DNA of 11,133 nt from Sphingomonadaceae bacterium (GCA_016462305.1 JAEMTM010000060.1:1-11133); one strand, 5' to 3'; shown: positions 1 to 7,738, counted from the first letter of the stretch. Numbers and translations: made by a program. The notes: a model not told the origin generated them from the sequence alone.

Positions 1-1181
1 AGCTCAATCGCAAGCGCCGTCGCTTCGCCGCCACCAATGCACAAGGACGCAACGCCGCGTGTCTTGCCATAATGTTGCAGCGCCGCGACCAGGGTTGTGA
101 TGATCCGTGCGCCCGAAGCGCCAATGGGGTGGCCAAGTGCGGTCGCGCCGCCATGCACGTTAATCTTGTCATGCGCTATGCCAAGATCGTGCATGGCAAA
201 CATGGCGACACAGGCAAAGGCCTCGTTCACTTCAAACAGGTCCACATCACCGATGGTCCAACCCGCCTTTTCCAAGCATGTGTTGATCGCGCCGACAGGT
301 GCCGTGGTGAACGCCGATGGTTCCTGTGCATGGGCGGCATGGGCAACGATACGTGCGATGGGTGTTTGCCCGTTGGCATCGGCGACCGACTGACGCGTGA
401 GGACAAGCGCCGCCGCACCATCGGAGATGGATGAGCTGGTTGCCGCTGTAATCGTGCCGTCCTTGGCAAAGGCCGCTTTCAACGTCGGGATTTTGTCGGG
501 CATGCCCTTGCCGGGTTGTTCGTCCGTGTCGACAATGACATCGCCCTTGCGCGTGGCAACGGTCACGGCGACGATTTCCTGCTTGAACGCGCCATCGGCA
601 ATCGCCTTTTGTGCGCGGCGTAGCGATTCAATCGCATAGGCATCCTGCGCCTCGCGAGTCAGTTGATAATCATTGGCGGTGTCTTGCGCAAATGTGCCCA
701 TAGCGCGGCCAGCCTCATAGGCGTCTTCAAGGCCATCGAGGAACATATGATCATAGGCCGTGTCATGCCCGATGCGCGCGCCGCTGCGATGCTTTTTCAG
801 CAGATAGGGCGCGTTGGTCATGCTTTCCATGCCGCCCGCGATGACATAATCGACCGACCCTGCGGCGAGCGCCTCGCTGCCCATGATAACAGTCTGCATA
901 CCCGAACCACATACCTTGTTCACCGTCGTTGCCTGCACCGATTTGGGCAAGCCAGCCTTGATCGCCGCCTGACGGGCAGGGGCTTGGCCCAAGCCTGCGG
1001 GTAGGACGCAACCCATGTAGATACGCTCAATATCTGCGCCATCGACGCCAGCGCGTTCCACCGCTGCCTTCACCGCCGTCGCGCCAAGGTCGGTTGCGGA
1101 AACGTCGGCCAATGCCCCCTGCATCGCGCCCATTGGCGTGCGGGCATAAGACAGGATTACAACAGGATCGGCGTCAAGCAT
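1..1181 (-). CDS. Acetyl-CoA C-acetyltransferase / acyl-CoA thiolase (3' end cut by window)
   Basis: Thiolase-superfamily enzyme that either condenses two acetyl-CoA or cleaves a 3-ketoacyl-CoA. It reads from ATG at 1181 for 393 full codons and runs off the window edge, probably only a few residues short of the end, since the family is about 390-395 residues long. Visible catalytic elements: nucleophile Cys91 in VCGSGM, the NEAFA motif, His351 in GHPIGASG, and the second Cys381 in CIGGGEA. The N-terminal half also carries the family segment GLGQAPARQA. It lies 72 bases downstream of the acyl-CoA synthetase on the same strand, so the two are probably cotranscribed and this enzyme may complete a beta-oxidation-type step. 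All active-site residues I looked for are present. Biosynthetic (PhaA/AtoB-like) versus degradative (FadA-like) use cannot be settled from the sequence alone. Confidence 0.93.
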   Translation of the reverse strand, partial: MLDADPVVILSYARTPMGAMQGALADVSATDLGATAVKAAVERAGVDGADIERIYMGCVLPAGLGQAPARQAAIKAGLPKSVQATTVNKVCGSGMQTVIMGSEALAAGSVDYVIAGGMESMTNAPYLLKKHRSGARIGHDTAYDHMFLDGLEDAYEAGRAMGTFAQDTANDYQLTREAQDAYAIESLRRAQKAIADGAFKQEIVAVTVATRKGDVIVDTDEQPGKGMPDKIPTLKAAFAKDGTITAATSSSISDGAAALVLTRQSVADANGQTPIARIVAHAAHAQEPSAFTTAPVGAINTCLEKAGWTIGDVDLFEVNEAFACVAMFAMHDLGIAHDKINVHGGATALGHPIGASGARIITTLVAALQHYGKTRGVASLCIGGGEATALAIE

Positions 1182-1253
1182 GGGAGATTCCTTTGGTTTC
1201 GATTTGACCCCTTATAGGCCGCCGTGCCGTCAAAAACAAATGTGAATCGCTCC

Positions 1254-2990
1254 CTAGAACAGCGCCTTCAATTCGCGTTTCAGAATCTTGCCATTGGCGT
1301 TGCGCGGCAAACTATCCTGCGTGAAGATGATCTTTACTGGCACCTTGAACTTGGCCAGACGTTCGCTGACAAAATATCGAAGCTCCTCCTCCGTGGCCGT
1401 CATGCCGGGTGCCAAATGCACCACGGCTGCGGGTTCTTCGCCTAAGGTCTGGTGCGGTATGCCCACCAAGGCAGCATCGGTAACGGCAGGATGTTCGTAG
1501 AGGATGTTTTCGACTTCGGACGAATAGATATTCTCGCCGCCGCGAATGATCATGTCCTTGGCGCGGTCAACGATGAAGCAGAAACCTTCGTCATCTACGC
1601 GCGCAAGGTCGCCTGTTCGGACCCAGCCATCGACAAAGGTTTCGGCGGTGGCGTCGGGGCGGTTCCAATATCCTTTAACGATTTGCGGGCCGCGTGCCCA
1701 TAATTCACCAACCGCACCAACGGGCAATTCCGTCATGCCGTCCTCGGACATGATTTTCAGGTCGGATACAGCAACCGCCGGGCCGCAGCTATCCGGGCGG
1801 TTGAGATAATCTTCGGCTATATGTGAAGTTACGGTCGCCATGGTTTCGGTCATGCCCCAGCCATTGCCGGGGAACGCGCCGAAGATTTCGTAAATCTTGC
1901 TCACCAATTCCGGCGCAGATGGCGCGCCGCCATAGCTGATCCCATCGATGGAGCTGAGATCATATTTTTCGCGGTCGGGATGCTCAATCAACTGCCAAGC
2001 GATAAAAGGCACGCCGCCCGTGGCATTGATCTTCTCGCGCTCGATAATCTCGAACGCCTTCACGGTATCCCATTTGTGCAACAATATGATCTTGTGGCCC
2101 GCCTGAATGGTGGGAATCATCAATGCAGAACAGGCGGTGACGTGGAACATCGGGATCACCAGCAACGAAGCCCGAATGCTTGGCTCAGGCAAAGCATCGC
2201 CACGACGCAATATGCTCGCCGCGCCGGAATAAGCGCTGGAAAGGCCATTGGTGAGCAAATTGCGGTGGGACCCCAACGCCCCTTTGGGTTTGCCTGTCGT
2301 GCCACTGGTATAGAAAATGGTGGCCGCATCATCCGGCGCGATTGCAACATCGGGCAGCGTTAGGTCGGGCAACTGGGCATAGCCCTTCGGTTCGCCAATC
2401 ACATTTTCGAGCGGAATAGCAGGCTCTGCCATCGCGGCCCCACCGCCACGCGCAACCATCACATGCTTTAGCGCGGGCATTTCGGATATGTGTGGCGCAA
2501 TGCGGTCCCAGCGTTCAGCATCGCAGATCAAAACCACAGCGCCCGAATCGGCCATGCCAAAGGACAGCTCTTCGCCCGTCCACCATGCGTTCAACGGCAC
2601 GACAATCGCGCCCGTTACGGCGGCGGCGAAAAAGGCGACTGGCCATTCGGGCAGGTTGCGCATGGCAAGGGCGACGCGGTCACCCTTTTTAACGCCGCAT
2701 TCTTGTAAAGCCTGCGCCAATGACGCGACGGCGCGGTGCCACGCGTCATATGTGACGCGCTCATCTTCACACACCACAAATTCGCGGTCACCGAATGATG
2801 CCTTGGCATGTCCGGCAAGCAACGCCAGATTGGGCACAGCATTTTTCCAGACACGCGTTGGCACGCCTTCAATCACGGCAGTTTCCATTTCAAATGGCAT
2901 GCCCGGCGCACACAAGGCGGCCTTTACCTGATCACGGGTCATCACGGGCCAACCCGCAGGTGGCGTCCATTTTTTGCCTGCCTCGATCAT
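1254..2990 (-). CDS. Class I acyl-CoA synthetase (AMP-forming, FadD-like)
   Basis: ATP-dependent acid:CoA ligase of the ANL adenylate-forming family, 578 residues. It activates a carboxylic acid to acyl-AMP and then to acyl-CoA, most likely in the cytosol. Motifs in order: P-loop TSGTTGKPKG at residues 228-237, A5 motif GWGMTET at 377-383, RTGD at 458-461 (ATP-ribose Asp), a following hinge region ending in RGGENIYSSE, and the catalytic Lys568 in NANGKILK. I start it at ATG 2990, not at the ATG 14 codons further up, because AGGGAGAG sits a few bases before 2990 and the upstream extension is basic and not family-like. It is divergent from the aldehyde dehydrogenase and upstream of the thiolase. 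Substrate is unknown: a medium/long-chain fatty acid or an aromatic acid are both possible. Confidence 0.93.
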   Translation of the reverse strand: MIEAGKKWTPPAGWPVMTRDQVKAALCAPGMPFEMETAVIEGVPTRVWKNAVPNLALLAGHAKASFGDREFVVCEDERVTYDAWHRAVASLAQALQECGVKKGDRVALAMRNLPEWPVAFFAAAVTGAIVVPLNAWWTGEELSFGMADSGAVVLICDAERWDRIAPHISEMPALKHVMVARGGGAAMAEPAIPLENVIGEPKGYAQLPDLTLPDVAIAPDDAATIFYTSGTTGKPKGALGSHRNLLTNGLSSAYSGAASILRRGDALPEPSIRASLLVIPMFHVTACSALMIPTIQAGHKIILLHKWDTVKAFEIIEREKINATGGVPFIAWQLIEHPDREKYDLSSIDGISYGGAPSAPELVSKIYEIFGAFPGNGWGMTETMATVTSHIAEDYLNRPDSCGPAVAVSDLKIMSEDGMTELPVGAVGELWARGPQIVKGYWNRPDATAETFVDGWVRTGDLARVDDEGFCFIVDRAKDMIIRGGENIYSSEVENILYEHPAVTDAALVGIPHQTLGEEPAAVVHLAPGMTATEEELRYFVSERLAKFKVPVKIIFTQDSLPRNANGKILKRELKALF

Positions 2991-3109
2991 ATTCTCTCCC
3001 TTCAAATCGTCACGCTTTGCGCGTGTTCGCAATGTCGATACGCCAAAATGGTTTCAATGTGCAACGCTTCGCGCTAGCAATTCATCAACTGATTAAAGGG
3101 AGAGAGAAA
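2991..3109. promoter_or_regulatory. Divergent intergenic region, acyl-CoA synthetase / aldehyde dehydrogenase
   Basis: These 119 bases must hold the promoters of both flanking genes. The two ribosome binding sites are near-identical and mirrored: ttctctccctt at 2992-3002 serves the minus gene, aaagggagaga at 3096-3106 the plus gene. Between them lie a short inverted repeat, TTGCG (3017-3021) and CGCAA (3028-3032), and an imperfect direct repeat, CGCTTTGCGC (3013-3022) and CGCTTCGCGC (3065-3074), 52 bases apart. I see no clear -35/-10 pair. The repeats could be regulator sites but are short. Confidence 0.4.
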
Positions 3110-4531
3110 TTGACCGCAAATATGCAGACTGTGCTGGAAAAACAGCGCGCCGCGTTTACCGTCGCCATGCCGGAACCGATGTCGGTGCGCCGCGACCGTA
3201 TTGACCGCGCGATTGCGTTGCTGGTCGACCATGCCGAAGATTTTGCAAAGGCCGTTTCGGCGGATTTCGGCCATCGCAGCCGCGAACAGACGCTGTTGAC
3301 CGATATCATACCTTCGCTCGGCGCGATGAAGCACGCCAAGAAGCATTTTGAAAGCTGGGCCAAGGGCGAGAAGCGTAAGCCCACCTTTCCGTTGGGCCTG
3401 ATCGGTGCCAAGGCCGAAGTCGTGTTCCAGCCCAAGGGCGTGGTCGGCGTCGTTGCGCCTTGGAACTTCCCCGTTGGCATGGTGATGGTGCCCATGGCGG
3501 GTATTCTCGCCGCCGGTAACCGCGCCATGGTCAAGCCATCCGAATTTACAGAGCGGGTATCGGCCTTGTTTGAAGAAATTGTGCCCAAATATTTCGCTCA
3601 AGAGGAAATGGCGGTTTTCACGGGCGGCGCAGACGTCGGCATGGCCTTTTCGAAACTGGCCTTTGACCATATGATCTTCACGGGCGCGACGAGCGTTGGC
3701 AAACATATCATGCGCGCTGCCGCCGACAATCTGGTGCCGGTCACGTTGGAACTTGGCGGCAAGTCGCCCACCATCATTGGCCGCAGCGCGGATAAGAAAA
3801 AGGCGGGCGAGCGGATCGCGTTGGGCAAGATGATGAACGCAGGCCAAATCTGCCTCGCGCCCGATTATCTGTTGGTGCCAAGCGATCAGGAGCATGATGT
3901 GATTGAGGCGGTGAAGGCTGGCGTCACCGCGCAATATCCAAAATTGCTGCACAATGACGATTATACGTCGGTCGTGAACGGCCGCAATTATGAACGGTTG
4001 CAGGGCTATCTCGATGATGCGCGGGAAAAGGGTGCGGAGATCATTGAGATTAACCCAGCCAATGAGGAATTTGCCACGTCCAACGGCAACAAAATGCCGC
4101 TGACCATCGTGCGCAACGTCACCGACGATATGAAGGTGATGCAGGAGGAAATCTTTGGCCCAATCCTACCCGTAATGACCTATTCATCCATGAATGAAGC
4201 CATTGATTATGTGAACGCGCATGACCGGCCACTGGGCCTTTATTATTTCGGATCGGACAAGGCCGAGGAAGAACGCGTGCTGACGCGGACCATTTCGGGG
4301 GGCGTTACCATCAACGATGTGGTCTTCCACAATGCGATGGAAGACCTGCCCTTTGGCGGCGTTGGGCCATCGGGCATGGGCAATTATCACGGCGCCGACG
4401 GGTTCAAGACGTTCAGCCATATGCGCGCGGTCTATCGTCAGACCGGGCTCGATGTTGCCGGCATTGGCGGGTTCAAGGCCCCTTATGGCAAGGCAACGCT
4501 CAAGACATTGGCAAAAGAGCTGAAGAAATAA
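3110..4531 (+). CDS. Coniferyl aldehyde dehydrogenase-like (CalB-type) NAD(P)+ aldehyde dehydrogenase
   Basis: Oxidises an aldehyde to the carboxylic acid with NAD(P)+, 473 residues, within the usual ALDH-superfamily size. Landmarks, numbered from the TTG start: Asn119 in PWNFP, the cofactor-loop motif TGATSVGK at 191-198, general base Glu214 in LELGGKSP, nucleophile Cys248 in NAGQICLAPD, EIFGP further on, and PFGGVGPSGMGNYHG near the C-terminus. The APDY after the catalytic Cys and the GNYHG ending resemble the coniferyl aldehyde dehydrogenase subfamily. Start choice: TTG at 3110 has GGGAGAG about five bases upstream, whereas the ATG at 3122 is too far from it. A longer open frame reaching back to 2795 runs through the neighbour's coding sequence and is not real. 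Next to a CoA ligase it may feed acids into CoA-thioester metabolism. Substrate is inferred from family resemblance only. Confidence 0.9.
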   Translation: MTANMQTVLEKQRAAFTVAMPEPMSVRRDRIDRAIALLVDHAEDFAKAVSADFGHRSREQTLLTDIIPSLGAMKHAKKHFESWAKGEKRKPTFPLGLIGAKAEVVFQPKGVVGVVAPWNFPVGMVMVPMAGILAAGNRAMVKPSEFTERVSALFEEIVPKYFAQEEMAVFTGGADVGMAFSKLAFDHMIFTGATSVGKHIMRAAADNLVPVTLELGGKSPTIIGRSADKKKAGERIALGKMMNAGQICLAPDYLLVPSDQEHDVIEAVKAGVTAQYPKLLHNDDYTSVVNGRNYERLQGYLDDAREKGAEIIEINPANEEFATSNGNKMPLTIVRNVTDDMKVMQEEIFGPILPVMTYSSMNEAIDYVNAHDRPLGLYYFGSDKAEEERVLTRTISGGVTINDVVFHNAMEDLPFGGVGPSGMGNYHGADGFKTFSHMRAVYRQTGLDVAGIGGFKAPYGKATLKTLAKELKK

Positions 4532-4567
4532 GGAAACAGGAGACATAAGGATGCACTTGCATCATGA

Positions 4568-4593
4568 CGGAGGCTCGGTTAGAGGGGCCTCCG
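4568..4593. terminator. Hairpin after the aldehyde dehydrogenase, weak terminator candidate
   Basis: A perfect 7-bp stem, CGGAGGC (4568-4574) with GCCTCCG (4587-4593), around a 12-base loop. It lies 36 bases after the aldehyde dehydrogenase stop. No T-run follows, so it is not a textbook intrinsic terminator. It may still act as an mRNA 3' end structure. Confidence 0.3.
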
Positions 4594-4599
4594 CTTGAT

Positions 4600-4611
4600 C
4601 GGGTTCGCCCG
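4600..4611. other. Small hairpin with TTCG loop upstream of the tRNA
   Basis: CGGG-TTCG-CCCG is a perfect 4-bp stem with a tetraloop, extendable by one T-G pair. It sits between the preceding hairpin and the tRNA start. It could belong to the tRNA precursor leader or to the aldehyde dehydrogenase mRNA tail. Such short stems arise easily by chance. Confidence 0.2.
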
Positions 4612-4621
4612 GCAAAGCTGT

Positions 4622-4705
4622 GCCCCAGTGGTGGAATGGTAGACGCGCTGGATTCAAAATCCTGTTCCGAAAGGAGTGCCCGTTCGAGTCGGGCCTGGGG
4701 CACCA
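4622..4705 (+). tRNA. tRNA-Leu (anticodon CAA), CCA encoded
   Basis: Decodes UUG leucine codons. The 84 bases fold as a class II tRNA: acceptor GCCCCAG pairs with CTGGGGC (4695-4701), followed by discriminator A and an encoded CCA. The D-arm contains GGTAGAC. The anticodon loop TTCAAAA (4653-4659) places CAA at 4655-4657. The long variable arm is TCC-GAAA-GGA with a GNRA loop, and the T-arm is GCCCG-TTCGAGT-CGGGC. One oddity: the anticodon stem CTGGA/TCCTG contains a T-T opposition at 4649/4663 (positions 28/42), where a T-A pair would be expected. There is no integrase gene or att-like duplication of its 3' end nearby. Confidence 0.96.
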
Positions 4706-4782
4706 TTTAATCTCCTGACATTGCAGGCTTCGGTTGTCCCAAATGGGAAACTAACGCTTTCGGTTTGGCGCATCGTTGTTTT

Positions 4783-4808
4783 CATTTGCGTAAATAGTTG
4801 TGCAAATG
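4783..4808. promoter_or_regulatory. Dyad upstream of sdaA, possible operator
   Basis: Inverted repeat CATTTGC (4783-4789) and GCAAATG (4802-4808), 7-base perfect arms with a 12-base spacer, ending 28 bases before the sdaA start codon. The spacer contains TAAATA, which could serve as a -10, though no good -35 is visible. A second small palindrome, TCCCA-AA-TGGGA, lies at 4737-4748. The arrangement fits a dimeric regulator site, but the regulator is unknown and the call rests on symmetry alone. Confidence 0.3.
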
Positions 4809-4836
4809 TTTGCTGCTGTTAATGGAGCTGTGTCAT

Positions 4837-6192
4837 ATGTCTCAAGCCTTCAGCATCACGGATATGTTCACCATTGGTATCGGGCCTTCTAGCTCGCATA
4901 CCGTTGGGCCTATGCGTGCCGCGCGTGACTTTGCCGAGCGGTCGTTGATCCGGCCGGATGTTGGCCAAATACTCTGCGAATTATTTGGTTCACTCGCTTT
5001 AACGGGCCATGGCCATGCGACCGACACGGCGATATTGCTTGGGCTGTCGGGCCATACGCCCGAAGGCACATCTCCCGATGACATTGCTTTCATCATCGCC
5101 ACTATCCGCGAGGCGGACAGGTTAAAACTTGCGGGCAAAACGGACATTAGCTTTGTCGAAAGCCAGCATTTGCTGTTTCGCAAGGGGGAGTTCCTACCGG
5201 GCCATGCCAATGCGATGCGCCTCACCGCAACTTATGGCGACGGGTCGCAATATAGCGAAACCTATTTTTCCATCGGCGGCGGGGCAATCCTGCGTGCAAA
5301 TGCCGATGTCCCGCGACTGAACTTTACATTACCGCACCCCTTTGCCTCTGGGGCAGAGTTGCTTGCCATGGGCGATGCTACTGGCATGACCTTTGGCGCG
5401 ATTGTCGAGGCGAATGAATCCGCATGGCGCAGCGAGGCCGAAACGCGCGCTTTTATTGACGATGTCCGCGTGGCCATGTTGGATTGCATTAAGCGCGGGA
5501 TTACCAAAGACGGTATCTTGCCCGGTGGCCTGAACGTGAAGCGCCGCGCCAAATGCTTGCACGAACGATTGGTCGAACGCGGTCCGCGCAGCGACCCATC
5601 AACGGTGTTTGAATGGGTCAGCCTGTGGGCGTTAGCCGTGAATGAAGAAAATGCAGCGGGGGGCCGCGTTGTTACCGCACCGACCAATGGTGCGGCGGGC
5701 GTCATTCCTGCGGTCCTGAAATATTATGAGATATTCACCGCCAATCCAACGCCGGAGGGTAGTCGCCTGTTGCTAACCACGGCGAGCGCGATTGGTTTTC
5801 TCTACAAGACCAACGCGTCAATCTCTGCGGCTGAAATGGGCTGTCAGGGCGAAGTTGGCGTTGCTTGCTCAATGGCGGCGGCCGGTCTTGCGGCGGCGCT
5901 TGGCGGCAGCAATGCGCAAGTCGAAAATGCCGCCGAGATCGGGATGGAGCACAATCTTGGTCTCACCTGCGATCCGATTGGCGGACTTGTGCAAATCCCG
6001 TGTATTGAGCGCAACACCATGGGCGCGATCAAGGCGATCAACGCTGCCTATCTCGCGCTTCAGGGCGACGGCGCGCATGTGGTTAGCCTTGACGCCGTGA
6101 TTGAAACCATGCGCCAAACGGGTGAAGATATGCGATCCAAATATAAGGAAACCAGCCTTGGCGGACTCGCCGTCAACGTTGTCGAATGCTGA
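4837..6192 (+). CDS. sdaA: L-serine ammonia-lyase, single-chain [4Fe-4S] type
   Basis: Deaminates L-serine to pyruvate and ammonia in the cytosol. The protein has 451 residues, matching the single-chain bacterial form of about 455. The N-terminal beta domain opens with SITDMFTIGIGPSSSHTVGP, the family signature; the C-terminal alpha domain follows from roughly residue 187. Candidate cluster cysteines are Cys336 and Cys344 in MGCQGEVGVACSM, Cys378 in LTCDPIGG and Cys389 in IPCIERN. I start at ATG 4837, preceded by GGAG with nine bases of spacing; the ATG at 4798 would add 13 residues of non-family sequence. It stands alone: a tRNA lies upstream and a convergent transporter downstream. It is probably transcribed from its own promoter in the 130-base gap after the tRNA, where a dyad is seen. 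Such enzymes are typically oxygen-sensitive through the cluster. Confidence 0.97.
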   Translation: MSQAFSITDMFTIGIGPSSSHTVGPMRAARDFAERSLIRPDVGQILCELFGSLALTGHGHATDTAILLGLSGHTPEGTSPDDIAFIIATIREADRLKLAGKTDISFVESQHLLFRKGEFLPGHANAMRLTATYGDGSQYSETYFSIGGGAILRANADVPRLNFTLPHPFASGAELLAMGDATGMTFGAIVEANESAWRSEAETRAFIDDVRVAMLDCIKRGITKDGILPGGLNVKRRAKCLHERLVERGPRSDPSTVFEWVSLWALAVNEENAAGGRVVTAPTNGAAGVIPAVLKYYEIFTANPTPEGSRLLLTTASAIGFLYKTNASISAAEMGCQGEVGVACSMAAAGLAAALGGSNAQVENAAEIGMEHNLGLTCDPIGGLVQIPCIERNTMGAIKAINAAYLALQGDGAHVVSLDAVIETMRQTGEDMRSKYKETSLGGLAVNVVEC

Positions 6193-6287
6193 CCGTCAAA
6201 ATTTGATCATAATCCGCCGCACAAGCGCAAGCGAGATGGAGTATATCAGCCTAAGATTCAGCGCCTTTTTTGTGGCGATCACCTGCT
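6193..6287. other. Convergent intergenic spacer, sdaA / MFS transporter
   Basis: Ninety-five bases between two converging genes. It contains a short palindrome TCAAA-A-TTTGA just after the sdaA stop (around 6197-6207) and a CGCC...GGCG pair around a T-run near 6262-6277. Neither is a convincing intrinsic terminator, and I see no small gene here. Confidence 0.4.
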
Positions 6288-7607
6288 TTATTGCGTGACC
6301 TGAAGCGCGGCGACGTCACATGCTTTGTGTAGCCGCCAAGCGATCCAGGCCGAAATCAGGCACATCGCTGCGCCCAGCAACAACTGGTTGACGATTGCCA
6401 CGCCTGCGGCGCTCAGCCCAAGTGCAATCAGCGACCCTAATACCATCGCTCCTGAATTGACGATATTGTTTGCCGCCACAGTCCGTGCGGTCTGGTCCTT
6501 GGGAACAGTCGTGGTCAGGAACGCATAAAGCGGTACGACGAACATTCCTCCCGAAACCGCGATCCCGAGCAAAGACAGCAGCAACGGAATCGCGTCGGGG
6601 TGTTTCACAAAGCTGGCAATGTCGTATAGTTCGCCCGCGCCAATCAGGTGCCAGTTGCGACAGACAAAAAAGAAAGCGACGACAAACAGTCCCATGACAA
6701 TAACGCTGGCCGGTGCGTAGCGTGCTGAAACCTGCCCCTTGAGCAAGCGATTTATGGCGACAGAGCCAATCGCAATTCCAATCGAAAATATCGCGAGAAA
6801 CAGGCTTGCGACTTCCTTGTTGGCGCCCAGCACATTTTTTGCCAGCGGCGGAAACTGGATGAATAACACCGCTCCTATCGTCCAAAAAAAGCTGATTGAG
6901 ACGATGGCGAGATATAATTTGCGGATATGCATTGTGCTTTTGATAAGGTTGATCGACGAACGCAGGATATGCCAATCCAAGCTGGTTTCAACACGCTCGG
7001 GTGGCGCGGGTGGCACCTGCCGCCCAGTAAGATAGCCAATGACCGCAACAATGACGACGCCAAGTGCGGCCCATTCGACCTCAATCACGCCGGCCAATAT
7101 GGTGCCGAGCAAAATGGCAATATAAGTCCCGGCTTCGACTAGCCCGGTGCCGCCAAGCACTTCATCCTCTTCCAGATGCTGCGGCAGAATCGCGTATTTG
7201 ATGGGGCCGAAAAATGTCGAATGCACGCCCATTGCAAACAGAGCGAGCATCATCAGCGGAATTGCGATCAGGTTGATGCCAAAGCCGATCCATGCCAGCA
7301 CAAGACCGAGCCCGCCAACCAGCATGATCAGTATCTCGCAAAATTTGACTATGCGGATGATAGCAGCCTTGTCGCGCGTGTCCGCCAACTGTCCGGCCAC
7401 AGCCGACATAAGGAAAAACGGAATGATAAATATGGCGGTTGCGACCGCGCTGAACAACGCCTCGGCCTTTTCATCATCGTAGACGCCGTAAACGACAAAC
7501 AACACCATCGCATTCTTAAACAAATTATCGTTGAATGCGCCCAGTAACTGCGTGACGAAAAGCGGCAGAAAGCGGCGCTTGTTCATCAGAGACATTGTCG
7601 TGGCCAT
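6288..7607 (-). CDS. MFS transporter, LplT-like (putative lysophospholipid transporter)
   Basis: An integral inner-membrane protein of 439 residues, hydrophobic almost throughout with about 12 expected membrane segments. The N-terminal segment FVTQLLGAFNDNLFKNA and, later, FFGPIKYAILPQ are typical of the LplT group. In that group the transporter flips lysophospholipids inward for re-acylation, and in many proteobacteria it is fused to acyltransferase and acyl-ACP synthetase domains (Aas). Here only the transporter part is present: the frame ends at a stop in a convergent spacer and no acyltransferase follows. ATG at 7607 is used, with only a weak upstream GGTAA as ribosome site; ATG four codons later is an alternative. 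It diverges from pgsA, another phospholipid gene, which is suggestive but not proof. The substrate assignment is inferred from family resemblance. Confidence 0.82.
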   Translation of the reverse strand: MATTMSLMNKRRFLPLFVTQLLGAFNDNLFKNAMVLFVVYGVYDDEKAEALFSAVATAIFIIPFFLMSAVAGQLADTRDKAAIIRIVKFCEILIMLVGGLGLVLAWIGFGINLIAIPLMMLALFAMGVHSTFFGPIKYAILPQHLEEDEVLGGTGLVEAGTYIAILLGTILAGVIEVEWAALGVVIVAVIGYLTGRQVPPAPPERVETSLDWHILRSSINLIKSTMHIRKLYLAIVSISFFWTIGAVLFIQFPPLAKNVLGANKEVASLFLAIFSIGIAIGSVAINRLLKGQVSARYAPASVIVMGLFVVAFFFVCRNWHLIGAGELYDIASFVKHPDAIPLLLSLLGIAVSGGMFVVPLYAFLTTTVPKDQTARTVAANNIVNSGAMVLGSLIALGLSAAGVAIVNQLLLGAAMCLISAWIAWRLHKACDVAALQVTQ

Positions 7608-7738
7608 AAATTTACCAGTTTCCCATGCGGAAGGATGCCCCGTGCCTTAGCTGCCGGTTGGAAGCATGGCAAAGCGGATTTCGGTTCGCGGTTAAATAGT
7701 CAGGTGATTTTACCCGCGCATCACGCTATCGACGCTTT

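Noticed and set aside
1182..1253. A separate promoter or small gene between the ligase and thiolase
   Set aside because: The 72-base gap shows no clear promoter elements, and open frames here are shadows of the flanking genes.
2795..3109. Upstream extension of the aldehyde dehydrogenase frame, about 105 codons, starting at 2795
   Set aside because: It runs antisense through the start of the acyl-CoA synthetase, has no ALDH-like sequence, and the ribosome site lies at 3098-3105, just before the chosen start.
3074..3952. Long minus-strand open frame of 292 codons inside the aldehyde dehydrogenase
   Set aside because: It is antisense to a well-supported gene. The translation is His/Arg-rich with no recognisable family, as expected for a shadow frame in GC-rich coding DNA.
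4622..4836. tRNA-Leu as an attachment site for an integrated element
   Set aside because: No integrase, no repeat of the tRNA 3' end in the window, and the downstream gene is the core metabolic gene sdaA.
6245..6300. CGCC-TTTTTTGT-GGCG as an intrinsic terminator between sdaA and the MFS gene
   Set aside because: The stem is only four pairs and the T-run is in the loop, not after the stem, so it lacks terminator form on either strand.
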